Shown piece by piece: positions 27,536 through 36,304 of a stretch of 64,000 nucleotides of DNA; within the stretch, counting starts at the first letter, position 1, and each line of letters opens with the position of its first letter. Under the pieces are notes generated by a model that did not search any database, was not told where the DNA came from, and was given only the letters and a program-made list of their open reading frames with translations. The DNA is taken from contig OZ244981.1 in NCBI GenBank assembly GCA_965223085.1, forward strand, positions 248,001-312,000. The letters are read 5' to 3'. Position numbers and translations under genes: made by a program. The DNA comes from CBDCVO01 sp965223085. GTDB lineage: Bacteria > Pseudomonadota > Gammaproteobacteria > Ga0077536.

Positions 27536-28256
27536 ATGAAAAATGCCATTGCCATCGGCGTTGGGCCAACGGATGGGTTTGGCGGATGGCTCTGTAGGCG
27601 ATTCGCCGACCTGGGATTGCACGTTTTCGCGGTTGGTCGAAGCGCGGCTAAAGTTGAAGCCGTTGCACGGTGGATCGTCGATGCGGGTGCACAAGCCACC
27701 GGCGTCGTTGCGGACGCAACGTCCGAGAAAGACATAACCGCACTCTACGAACAGGTCGTGACGAGCGGCGACTTTGGCGCTTGCGATTTATAATGCCGGT
27801 AATAATACGCCCGGGCCGATCCACGAGATGAGCGCGGAGTATTTCGAAAATGCTTGGCGGATCTGCTGCTACGGTGGGTTTTTGTTCGGGCGTGAGGCCA
27901 TCCGTCACATGCGCGGTAAAGGCGGAACCTTGTTGTTTACAGGGGCGAGTGCGTCACTGCGCGGGCGACCAAACTTTGGCGCCTTTAATTCGAGCAAAGC
28001 CGCTTTGCGTTGTCTGGCTCAAGCCATGGCAAAAGAATATGGTCCAGAACAAGTGCATGTTGGCCACGTCGTTATTGATGGCGCGATCAACGGTGAGAAA
28101 ATCAAGGGCCGCTATCCAGAGTACGCGACCAAACTTGGCGAGCGAGGCATGATTAAGCTCGCCGCTATTGTCGACGCCTACGAATTTTTGCATAGGCAAC
28201 CATCAACGGGATGGAGCTTTGAAATCGATGTGCGTACCGCCATCGAATCCTGGTAG
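27536..28256 (+). pseudogene. Short-chain dehydrogenase/reductase, frameshifted
   Basis: One SDR gene split by a frame change near 27780-27787. The 5' part (MKNAIAIGVGPTDGFGG ... GDFGA) has a nucleotide-binding loop in the unusual form GVGPTDGFGG. The 3' part, in the next frame, continues AIYNAGNNTPGP, the NAG motif, then GGTLLFTGASAS and FNSSKAALR. The active-site Tyr of YxxxK is Phe here, as in some SDR subgroups. Between the parts, about 8 nt seem to be missing relative to the usual LDLAIYNAG. The start at 27536 has GGAG well placed. It is either a broken gene or a sequencing or assembly error; if repaired it would encode about 240 residues. Confidence 0.75.
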
Positions 28257-28319
28257 CGATGCATGCCGCGTTATCGGGCATAATAGCGGGCAACGTGCGC
28301 TATTTACCGCGAATATCAC

Positions 28320-29834
28320 ATGCATACATTTATCGATCCACTACGACGAGCAACGCAGATCGCGCCTAACAAGACGGCACTGATCGATGGCGAAGTGCGG
28401 ATAAACTACCTCGAGCTTCACGAGCGGTGCGAACGTTTGCTAGGTGTCCTGCAAGAGCTCGGCTGCGAAAAAGGTGATCGCGTTGCGATTTGGTCGGCGA
28501 ATTCACGCCAGTACATAGAAACCTACCTCGCACTACCGGCCGGCGGGTTCGTCGTCGTGCCGTTGAACACGCGCCATGCGCTGCCTGAGCTGGAATACGC
28601 GCTTACGGACGCAGGCGCAAAAATACTGCTGTGTGACCGAGACCCAGGCCCACTAGCAGACAGCGTTGAACGCGTCATCGCGTTACCAGACGAATACGAA
28701 CAGCTGTTACGCGACGCTAAGCCCGCTGTGTTAGGAAACGGGGTCAAGGAAAATGATCTGGCGGGGTTATTTTATACCGGCGGCACAACCGGCGCGTCGA
28801 AAGGTGTGATGTTATCGCATCGTAATTTAATCGCTAATACGTTTAATTGGATGTCGATCGTTCCGCAACGACAAGAGGATACTTTCCTCGTGCAGGCGCC
28901 ATTGTTTCATGCGGCGGGATCGAATGGTGTGCTCGCTAGCATTTGGAATGCCAGCACCCAGGTATTGCTCGGCACGTTTGTCGCCAGTGCAGCGCTTGAT
29001 CTGATTGCGACCCACCAGGTCACACAAACATTAGCTGTGCCAACCATGCTCGCTGCGTTAGCGGAGGAACAACTCGCGAACCCTCGCGATACGTCCTCGA
29101 TGCAGGTGATCGCACACGGTGGATCACCGATTGCAACTGAAGTTGTAAGACGTACAAGCCAAGCGTTTCCGGCAGCACAACTCGTGCATGTCTATGGGGC
29201 GACCGAATTATCACCTTTATGCACGGGTCTATTGCATGAAGAACAACTCATCGATGGCCCCCGTGGCCGCTCGTGCGGTCAGGCGATCCTCGGATGCGAG
29301 GTGCGCATTTTAGCCAAAAATGGCGAGGAGATGCCGCGGGGCGAAATTGGCGAAGTCGTAGTGCGCGGTGCGACGGTAATGCTGGGCTATTGGCATAAGC
29401 CGGAGCAGACCGACGAAGTACTTAAGGACGGAGCGTACTGGACCGGGGATCTCGGCTACATGGACGAAGAAGGTTTTATATTTTTGGTCGACCGCAGCAA
29501 AGACATGATCGTCTCGGGTGGCGAGAACGTCTATTCCACAGAAGTCGAAGAAGTTTTATATCAGCATCCCGCAGTACTCGAAGCGGCAGTGTTTGGCGTA
29601 CCGGACGACAAATGGGGCGAAGCAGTGCACGCTGTAATCGTACCGAGGCCAGATCACAAGGATGTCGATCCCGGCGCAGTCATCGCGTTCTGCCAAGAAC
29701 GGATCGCCGCCTATAAAGTACCCAAGGCGATCGACATCCGTCACGAGCGCTTACCGATCTCCGGTCCAGGAAAAGTGCTTAAGCGCGAACTTCGTGCGCC
29801 ATTTTGGCAGGGTAAGGACCGAGCTGTTCATTAA
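28320..29834 (+). CDS. AMP-binding acyl-CoA synthetase (fatty-acid/aryl-CoA ligase type)
   Basis: A 504-residue ANL-superfamily ligase that activates a carboxylic acid with ATP and CoA. The P-loop-like motif YTGGTTGASKGVMLSHRN is at about residue 150. The adenylate-binding segment is VYGATELSP, the hinge region YWTGDLGYMDEEGF, VDRSKDMIVSGGENV, and the catalytic lysine lies in the terminal GPGKVLKREL. It follows the SDR gene by 63 nt on the same strand. A bidirectional terminator lies immediately downstream. The substrate is unspecified. Confidence 0.9.
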   Translation: MHTFIDPLRRATQIAPNKTALIDGEVRINYLELHERCERLLGVLQELGCEKGDRVAIWSANSRQYIETYLALPAGGFVVVPLNTRHALPELEYALTDAGAKILLCDRDPGPLADSVERVIALPDEYEQLLRDAKPAVLGNGVKENDLAGLFYTGGTTGASKGVMLSHRNLIANTFNWMSIVPQRQEDTFLVQAPLFHAAGSNGVLASIWNASTQVLLGTFVASAALDLIATHQVTQTLAVPTMLAALAEEQLANPRDTSSMQVIAHGGSPIATEVVRRTSQAFPAAQLVHVYGATELSPLCTGLLHEEQLIDGPRGRSCGQAILGCEVRILAKNGEEMPRGEIGEVVVRGATVMLGYWHKPEQTDEVLKDGAYWTGDLGYMDEEGFIFLVDRSKDMIVSGGENVYSTEVEEVLYQHPAVLEAAVFGVPDDKWGEAVHAVIVPRPDHKDVDPGAVIAFCQERIAAYKVPKAIDIRHERLPISGPGKVLKRELRAPFWQGKDRAVH

Positions 29835-29848
29835 AAAGCCCAGAAAAA

Positions 29849-29875
29849 AACCCGGATAGGATCCCTACCCGGGTT
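29849..29875. terminator. Bidirectional rho-independent terminator
   Basis: An inverted repeat with stem AACCCGG(A)TAGG / CCTA(C)CCGGGTT and a short loop lies between the convergent acyl-CoA synthetase and the lipoprotein gene. A-rich sequence precedes and T-rich sequence follows it, so it can serve both strands. Confidence 0.85.
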
Positions 29876-29908
29876 CTTCTTACGCCGAACTAACACGCAT
29901 ATGATCTC

Positions 29909-31009
29909 TTACATCACACCTAAACTATTCAACGTTTCGATCGTGATCTGATCGGCGGGCAATCCTTTATCACGTTGGTACTGCGATATTGCTCGCCGTG
30001 TCTCGTGGCCAATCACGCCATCGATGGCACCGGGATCATAACCTGCACCGCGCAACGCACTCTGCAACTTGCGAATAACACCTGGGTGGGTATTCGTCTC
30101 GCACAAAATTTCGCGCCAATCCAAATGCCCTTCGGTGGTCTTGCGAGTTTCCGCCACGGTTTTGTATTCCGCCGGGATCGTGCGGCGAATTTCGCCGGCA
30201 GGTTTCATTAACTTACGCACGCGTACGGTCTTGTATTCGGCCGGAATTTCTTCCTCGATCGTTCGCGGCGGTGAAGTCATGACACGTTTTTTGACGGTAT
30301 CGTAAACAGCAGGAATTTCTCGCTCTTCTGTACGCGCCGGTGAAACCATGACCCGCTTCGTGACGGTTTTGTATTCCGCCGGCACCTCAACCAAGCACAT
30401 GATCTCGCCAGTCAAGTTGTCAACACGCTCGATGGGCCCGCGACCTTTCTTCCAAGTCGTATGGGCTTCGCGCACCAGCACCTGTTCGGTCGTCGTGTCA
30501 AATTGCGCGGGAATGGTCACAAGTTCTTTACCGGCTTCCTTGACCAACACCTGCTCTTCGACCCAACCGTATTCAGCCGGAATAACTTTGAGTTGCTTGG
30601 ACGCTTCCTTTACCAACACCGTTTCCTCAGCCCATTCGTAGACAGGATCAGTAACGTCGATGATTTCCGATTCGGGGTTTACCAGAACTTGCCGTGTCTC
30701 GGTTGTATATTGCGGCGGAATTAGTACGCGCGCATAACAATGTCCGGGTTTCGGATCGGGTGGTAACGCCGCGTAATCGCCTGACGAAGTCGTCGCGACG
30801 GGCGTTTCCATCATTTTCGTTTCAGACTTACTTTCCAGTTCGTTTTTCAATTGATCAACTTCTGAACGCAAACGATCAGATTCTGATCGAGCGCTACTTA
30901 GTTGACCTTCGAGCGTCGAGACGCGGGGATCAACTGCGGGATCACTGGCGCAAGCACTAAGTAGTGCGACGACGCAGACGGGCAAACATAGCCGGCAATT
31001 AAACTTCAT
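29909..31009 (-). CDS. Lipoprotein with tandem (I/V)PAxY repeats and a C-terminal peptidoglycan-binding domain
   Basis: A 366-residue lipoprotein. The signal peptide ends with lipobox LSAC (Cys 20). A coiled-coil-like stretch (LEGQLSSARSESDRLRSEVDQL) follows. The middle holds about seven tandem units of ~22-30 residues built on (I/V)PAxY followed by TVxxRVMxxP or EEQVLVKEA, for example IPAEYKTVRVRKLMKP and VPAEYKTVTKRVMVSP. The C-terminal ~60 residues form a peptidoglycan-binding domain 1 (LQSALRGAGYDPGAIDGVIGHETRRAI). It would sit in the outer or inner membrane, contacting the wall. It is transcribed in the direction of ftsH but with a 287-nt gap. I do not know the repeat's function. Confidence 0.8.
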   Translation of the reverse strand: MKFNCRLCLPVCVVALLSACASDPAVDPRVSTLEGQLSSARSESDRLRSEVDQLKNELESKSETKMMETPVATTSSGDYAALPPDPKPGHCYARVLIPPQYTTETRQVLVNPESEIIDVTDPVYEWAEETVLVKEASKQLKVIPAEYGWVEEQVLVKEAGKELVTIPAQFDTTTEQVLVREAHTTWKKGRGPIERVDNLTGEIMCLVEVPAEYKTVTKRVMVSPARTEEREIPAVYDTVKKRVMTSPPRTIEEEIPAEYKTVRVRKLMKPAGEIRRTIPAEYKTVAETRKTTEGHLDWREILCETNTHPGVIRKLQSALRGAGYDPGAIDGVIGHETRRAISQYQRDKGLPADQITIETLNSLGVM

Positions 31010-31064
31010 AGTATTCGCCTTTTTTTTGGAGTCGATGAATGTTGGATTTAGAAGACACTATATC

Positions 31065-31082
31065 GCCCGCAACGTTGCGGGC
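31065..31082. promoter_or_regulatory. Perfect 18-bp palindrome upstream of the repeat lipoprotein
   Basis: GCCCGCAAC followed by its exact complement GTTGCGGGC lies 56 nt upstream of the lipoprotein start, with a TATAGT hexamer just downstream on the minus strand that could be a -10 box. With no loop and no T-run it is a poor terminator; a protein binding site is more plausible. Confidence 0.4.
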
Positions 31083-31296
31083 TGAAGGATTAGAGTAACA
31101 TCTAGGCAGACATAAAAATCATAATCTGCTCAACGCGCTAGATCAAACCCTTCATGCGATCACAAACCTGAATGATTGTTGTACAGAACTTACAAGTTAT
31201 CGTTGCAAGCGAGCTAATCAGGCATACCGCGCGCGCAGTACACAACATTAAAAATCAACCACGCTGATTAAATTAACGCGCGGGCAGCACGCGCGA

Positions 31297-33147
31297 CTAC
31301 GTCTGCACCGAGGTCGTCGCCGCTCGCGCCGACTGCGCATCTCGCCACGGTCGCAAGGTAGTTGTCAGTTGTTTCAGGTCGGATTCATCCAAGGTTTCAC
31401 GTTCCAACAACGCAGCGGCTGTTTGTTCTAGGATCTCGTGATTGTCGGTGAGAATCTGCATGGCGCGCTCAAAGTCGCGGGCAATAATCTCGCGCACAGA
31501 CGCATCGATCGCCTCGCTGGTTTTTTCGCTGAATTCTTTCTCAATATGTTCTTGTCCGAGATGGGTCGCGCCCTTGGATGTTTCATAGGCGACGTAACCT
31601 AAGCTCTCGTTCATCCCATACCGCGTCACCATATTACGGGCGATATCGGTCGCCTTTGCGATGTCGTCCGAAGCGCCGGTCGATAAATGATTGAAGATAA
31701 GCTTTTCTGCTGCGCGTCCGCCAAGAAGCACGGCGATCTTGTTGTCCAGCTCCCGGCGAGTCATCAAAAAGCGATCTTCCAAAGGTCGCTGGATCGTATA
31801 ACCAAGGGCACCGATGCCACGCGGAATAATTGAAATCTTGTGCACCAGATCGGAACCGGGGAGTGCCATTGCGACCAGCGCATGCCCCATCTCGTGGTAA
31901 GCGACGACTTTACGCTCGTGAGGATTTAGCAATCGATTACGCTTTTCCAGCCCCGCGACGATACGTTCGACGGCTCGGTTAAAGTCATCATGGTTAACCG
32001 CATCCGCTTTCCGTCGCGTGGCAAGTAGTGCAGCTTCATTGCACAAATTCGCCAAATCTGCACCCGTAAATCCAGGCGTCAGCGCCGCAATTTGCTCGGG
32101 CTTGACGTCATCGGCAAGTTTGATTTTGCGTAAATGGATCGCAAGAATAGCAACACGACCCGATTTATCCGGCCGATCGACGAGTACTTGGCGGTCAAAA
32201 CGCCCCGCGCGGAGCAAGGCGGGATCCAAGATTTCCGGCCGATTCGTCGCCCCCAGCAGTACCAAACCACCAGAGGTATCAAAACCGTCTAATTCAACCA
32301 ACAATTGATTGAGCGTTTGCTCACGCTCGTTATGCCCCCCCATCGGGTTCGCGCCGCGTGCCGCCCCCAACGCGTCGAGTTCGTCAATGAAAATAATCGC
32401 AGGCGCATTTTTGCGTGCTTGTTCAAAAAGATCCCGCACCCGCGCTGCCCCAACGCCGACGAACATTTCGACAAATTCGGAACCGGATATTGAAAAAAAT
32501 GGTACGCCAGCTTCACCCGCGACCGCCTTCGCCATTAGAGTTTTGCCCGTACCCGGTGGTCCAACGAGCAAGATCCCTTTGGGGATGTGGGCACCCAAGC
32601 GCCCATACTCTTGTGGATTCTTGAGAAAATCCACGACTTCAATCAGTTCCGTTTTCGCTTCATCGACGCCCGCCACATCTCCGAACGTCACCCCGGTATC
32701 TTTTTCCACATAGACTTTGGCCTTGCTTTTACCGACATTCATAAAACCACCGCCCATGCCACCACCCATGCGCCGCATGAGAAACATCCACACTGCAAAG
32801 AACAAAACGATCGGCAAGATCCACGATAACAGCGTCGCGACCCATGACTGTTTTTGAATGACCCCACCGTATTCGACGTCATGCTTAGACAACTTTTCCG
32901 CAAGCTCCGACGGAACACGATTCGCGACAAACCGAGCACGACCGTCTTTCGGCGCCTTGTATTCGCCCACTAACTGTTGATCACTGATCTCCACCCGCGC
33001 GACTTCACCAGCCTCGAGGGATTTTTCAAATTCACTGTACGGTATGACCTCGAATTCGTATCGTTGCTGCAAATAATTCTGTAACAACAACATCCCGATC
33101 ATGACCAACAACAAATACCACGTATTGAATTTTGTTCTTTTGTCCAT
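31297..33147 (-). CDS. ftsH: ATP-dependent zinc metalloprotease FtsH
   Basis: A 616-residue membrane AAA+ protease. It has two transmembrane helices (near residues 9-25 and 100-124) bracketing a small periplasmic domain. Walker A is GPPGTGKT at ~196-203, the second region of homology follows as FIDELDAL and ATNRPEILDPALLRAGRFDRQV, and the zinc motif HEMGH is near residue 418. The C-terminal tail is short. It degrades damaged membrane proteins and some regulators. This copy sits alone; the usual ftsH partner ftsJ is absent, so it may be a second paralogue in the genome. Confidence 0.95.
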   Translation of the reverse strand: MDKRTKFNTWYLLLVMIGMLLLQNYLQQRYEFEVIPYSEFEKSLEAGEVARVEISDQQLVGEYKAPKDGRARFVANRVPSELAEKLSKHDVEYGGVIQKQSWVATLLSWILPIVLFFAVWMFLMRRMGGGMGGGFMNVGKSKAKVYVEKDTGVTFGDVAGVDEAKTELIEVVDFLKNPQEYGRLGAHIPKGILLVGPPGTGKTLMAKAVAGEAGVPFFSISGSEFVEMFVGVGAARVRDLFEQARKNAPAIIFIDELDALGAARGANPMGGHNEREQTLNQLLVELDGFDTSGGLVLLGATNRPEILDPALLRAGRFDRQVLVDRPDKSGRVAILAIHLRKIKLADDVKPEQIAALTPGFTGADLANLCNEAALLATRRKADAVNHDDFNRAVERIVAGLEKRNRLLNPHERKVVAYHEMGHALVAMALPGSDLVHKISIIPRGIGALGYTIQRPLEDRFLMTRRELDNKIAVLLGGRAAEKLIFNHLSTGASDDIAKATDIARNMVTRYGMNESLGYVAYETSKGATHLGQEHIEKEFSEKTSEAIDASVREIIARDFERAMQILTDNHEILEQTAAALLERETLDESDLKQLTTTLRPWRDAQSARAATTSVQT

Positions 33148-33522
33148 AACTATCCTCTACCTCAGCTGATTCGTTCTACATTCAATCACAGGCGGCGTAA
33201 TCATGATGACCTCGTCACGGTCTTGGCTAACTGCGATAACATGGAGCCGCCCACCTCGGAGGCTGCCACGGAATCGCGCCCCTTTCGACCACACATAGAT
33301 GACTCCCGATAGCGCGTTACCACCCCATGGCGTACCAGCAAATGAATATCGCTATGCTCAAATAAGCCCGTCGAGCGGAAAACTCGGCTTCCGCTTACCC
33401 GTGTCTTGCTTCGCGTCCATGCACGCCGTGCATTTCATTCCCCGCTACGATATTTGAATTTCCGTGCTGATTATCATGTAATTACTCCCATGCGCATTTC
33501 GAACGATGAAGGAGAATGATGC
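33148..33522. other. Intergenic region between ftsH and monooxygenase 2
   Basis: A 375-nt stretch separating the divergent ftsH and monooxygenase genes. An AAGGAG ribosome site occurs 8 nt before the ATG at 33523 and an AGGAT precedes ftsH. I see no coding sequence, repeat or structured RNA in it. Confidence 0.5.
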
Positions 33523-34989
33523 ATGGTAAACACAAACTCGGGTGATCGCGACGCGCGGATCATCGTCGTCGGGGCCGGCATGGCTGGTATTTTGACCGCG
33601 ATTAAGTTACGGGAAGCAGGATACGAAAATTTTGTAATTTATGAGAAATCGGATCGCCTAGGCGGTACTTGGCGCGAAAATACCTATCCCGGCATTGCTT
33701 GTGATGTACCGGCCCATTTATACACTTATTCCTTTGAACCGAACCCTGACTGGAGCCATAGGTTTGCAACGGGACCAGAAATCCAAGCGTACTTCGAAGG
33801 TGTCGCAAAGAAATATAATGTAGTAGAAAAAATTCGTTTCGGTGAGGAAATCCCTTTTTGCGAATTCGTCGATTCGCGCTGGCACCTTGGAACATCAAAG
33901 GGCCGTAAGGACGAAGCCGATTTTTTGATCGCGGCTACCGGGGTCCTACACCGCCCTAACATTGCGGATATTCCGGGACTCGATTCGTTCGAAGGAGCAT
34001 GTTTTCACAGCGCACGTTGGGATCATTCCGTCGCACTAGATGGTAAACGCGTCGGTGTGATTGGCACTGGTTCGACGGCGATTCAGATCACGAGTGCTCT
34101 TGTCGAGCGCGTCGCACGCTTCGATCTTTTTCAACGTACCGCGCAGTGGGTCATGCCGATCGAGAACTTCGCGTACACCGAAGAGGAAAAACAATCGTAC
34201 CGCAACGAGCCAGAAAAATTGGAAGCACTACGTAGGCAGATCGATGAGGAATTCGGTTATTTTTCCAACGCCGTCATCGATGCCAAATCCGATGCGATTA
34301 AAGAAATCGAAGCGGCCTGTCGCGAAAACTTGGCTAAAGTTCGCGATCCGGAATTACGCACCAAGTTGACCCCGGATTATCGTGCCGGCTGTAAACGGCT
34401 GATTTTCTCCTGCGATTTCTATGAGTGTATTCAACATGCAAATGCGCACGTCATCACAGCGAACATTCAGCAAGTAGAGTCGAGCGGCGTGCGTACCGTG
34501 GACGGCACATTGCGGGAGCTCGACATGCTGGTAGTCGCGACTGGATTTCAGGCAGACAGCTTTATTCGGCCAACTACCGTGATCGGTAAGGGCGGTGTAA
34601 ATCTCGACGATGTGTGGGCCGATCATCCGGTGGCCTATTTATCGATTTCTGTACCTGAGTTTCCAAATTTCTTCATGTTGAATGGCCCAAATGGCCCAGT
34701 CGGCAACTTTTCTCTCATTCAAATCGCCGAAGCTCAAGTCAACTATATCTTGCATTTAATGGAAGAGTTTCGTGCCGGTCGTTGCCGTGAAATCTGCGCG
34801 AGCGTCGCGGTGACGAATGACTTCGAGAAGCAACGCGCCGCGGCTGCGAAAAAGTCCATCTGGGCAACGGGATGCAAAAGTTGGTATCTCGACAAGAATG
34901 GGGTCCCGGCAAGTTGGCCGTGGCCACGAGATCGTTTTTTCGATTTGATGGCATCACCCGATCTCAGTGCCTACGAAATGGCTGGCTAA
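33523..34989 (+). CDS. FAD-dependent monooxygenase, Baeyer-Villiger type (copy 2)
   Basis: A 488-residue paralogue of the monooxygenase at 563, similar in length and motif layout. GAGMAGILTAI is the FAD motif, the fingerprint reads FEGACFHSARWDHS, and the NADPH motif is intact (VIGTGSTAIQI). The ATGFQADSF segment follows. It stands alone between ftsH and the lipoprotein pair, with its own ribosome site. The reaction is predicted to be ketone or heteroatom oxygenation with NADPH; the substrate is unknown. Confidence 0.88.
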   Translation: MVNTNSGDRDARIIVVGAGMAGILTAIKLREAGYENFVIYEKSDRLGGTWRENTYPGIACDVPAHLYTYSFEPNPDWSHRFATGPEIQAYFEGVAKKYNVVEKIRFGEEIPFCEFVDSRWHLGTSKGRKDEADFLIAATGVLHRPNIADIPGLDSFEGACFHSARWDHSVALDGKRVGVIGTGSTAIQITSALVERVARFDLFQRTAQWVMPIENFAYTEEEKQSYRNEPEKLEALRRQIDEEFGYFSNAVIDAKSDAIKEIEAACRENLAKVRDPELRTKLTPDYRAGCKRLIFSCDFYECIQHANAHVITANIQQVESSGVRTVDGTLRELDMLVVATGFQADSFIRPTTVIGKGGVNLDDVWADHPVAYLSISVPEFPNFFMLNGPNGPVGNFSLIQIAEAQVNYILHLMEEFRAGRCREICASVAVTNDFEKQRAAAAKKSIWATGCKSWYLDKNGVPASWPWPRDRFFDLMASPDLSAYEMAG

Positions 34990-35026
34990 GCAGTAGTTTC
35001 TGTGTATTCGGACCGTGGTCCGCAAG

Positions 35027-36304
35027 TTACTCGAATTGGAGCTGGATCGCGTTTGTATAGGCCAGATAATCCGGGGCATCGGGACGTATCTGACGAACAC
35101 GTAAGCGGAAATAAGCCGATGCGATAGCCGGTGCCGAGCGCTCGAAAAACCACGTAGCGTGCGAACGCTGTGGAGGTAGCGTCGTAGTTTTGATCAGCGC
35201 AGGAGGTCCGCTAGGCGCATCACCGATCAGCTCCAATTGCAACGATCGATCACGGAACTCAGGTGTTCTTTCTAGTTCGACACTGATCGTATAGGGCGTT
35301 TCGTAACCGATCTGGACCACCTCGCCGGCAATCGCCGGGACCACTAGCCCGTCGGCTAATAGGGTGAACCTCAGCCGTGTTAACACACCGCCGTGGCCGG
35401 ACCAAAATGTTCCGGCGCGCAGGGCTTGGAAAATCCCATCGTAGCTCCGTTCTGAAACCTGCAGGTGGATTTTTGAAAAACTGCATGGTTCACGGTCGCG
35501 CGTTTGATTATGGTAATCCGACGAAGCGAGTGCGGCAAACGTATCGAGGCCACGATGCAGCAACTGATCCCACAATCCCGGAACATCGGCCGCCACCGGA
35601 TCCCAATGATCGATCGTTCTAAATTTTACACCGTAACTTCCCATCGGTTCGGCGTTCATGTGACCCGGCGCACCTTCAAATCCGATCATCACCTTGTTCG
35701 GCACGGACCAGAGCAAATAGTCGCGCTCGATTTGCTCGATTGCATCAGCCTTACGACTCGGATGATTGAAAATCGCTATTGCCTTATTACTACTACCGGC
35801 TTGTGAGGCAAGCCACTTCAGCGCCTCACCGGCGTTAACATTGGCGTGCTCATAGGCAGATTTAAACTCTCTCAGTATCCTTTCGGTACTAGGATGAACC
35901 AAGATCGAGACGTGCTCCCGGCCCGCATACGGGGGAATATTCCACTCCATGCCGGCAACGATAAACAAACGCTTGATGTTCGCCCGCGCCTGATCAATCG
36001 CAGCAAAATATTCGTCCGTCGCAGCGCGCTCTTGTTGATCACCGTGATCGGTTATAGCCAGTACATCGCACCCGGCTAGCGCCGCAGTTTTCGCGAGTTC
36101 ATCGACACTCGATGCACCATCGGAAAAAGCCGTATGGCTGTGCAAGTCCGCGATGAGCCACCTGTCACTCGACGACCAAGCAATAGGTTTGACCACTTTC
36201 GCGCTTTGTTTGTCCGCACAAGAAATCAACGAGAGCAACACCACGCCCCACAGCCAGAGAATCGCGGCTGAACGGTACCGGCACTTACTGCTCGGTATAA
36301 GCAA
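35027..36304 (-). CDS. PHP-domain metallohydrolase, predicted lipoprotein (CehA/McbA-like)
   Basis: A ~425-residue protein. The N-terminus IPSSKCRYRSAAILWLWGVV leads to lipobox LISC (Cys ~28), so it is predicted to be exported and lipidated. The PHP domain follows with metal motifs DLHSHTAFSDG, AITDHGD, GMEWN and FNHPSRKAD. The C-terminal ~100 residues look like a beta-sandwich (FTLLADGLVVPAIAGEVVQ). The start at TTG 36304 has GGAG 7 nt upstream and overlaps the previous gene by about 20 nt, indicating translational coupling; the frame stays open to 36565, but without a good start. PHP enzymes hydrolyse phosphoester, ester or carbamate bonds using up to three metals. The substrate is unknown. 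Confidence 0.78.
   Translation of the reverse strand: MLIPSSKCRYRSAAILWLWGVVLLSLISCADKQSAKVVKPIAWSSSDRWLIADLHSHTAFSDGASSVDELAKTAALAGCDVLAITDHGDQQERAATDEYFAAIDQARANIKRLFIVAGMEWNIPPYAGREHVSILVHPSTERILREFKSAYEHANVNAGEALKWLASQAGSSNKAIAIFNHPSRKADAIEQIERDYLLWSVPNKVMIGFEGAPGHMNAEPMGSYGVKFRTIDHWDPVAADVPGLWDQLLHRGLDTFAALASSDYHNQTRDREPCSFSKIHLQVSERSYDGIFQALRAGTFWSGHGGVLTRLRFTLLADGLVVPAIAGEVVQIGYETPYTISVELERTPEFRDRSLQLELIGDAPSGPPALIKTTTLPPQRSHATWFFERSAPAIASAYFRLRVRQIRPDAPDYLAYTNAIQLQFE

Noticed and set aside
30348..30960. Plus-strand open frames over the repeat lipoprotein
   Set aside because: They are antisense shadows of the repeat-containing gene, which has signal peptide, repeats and a known domain on the minus strand.
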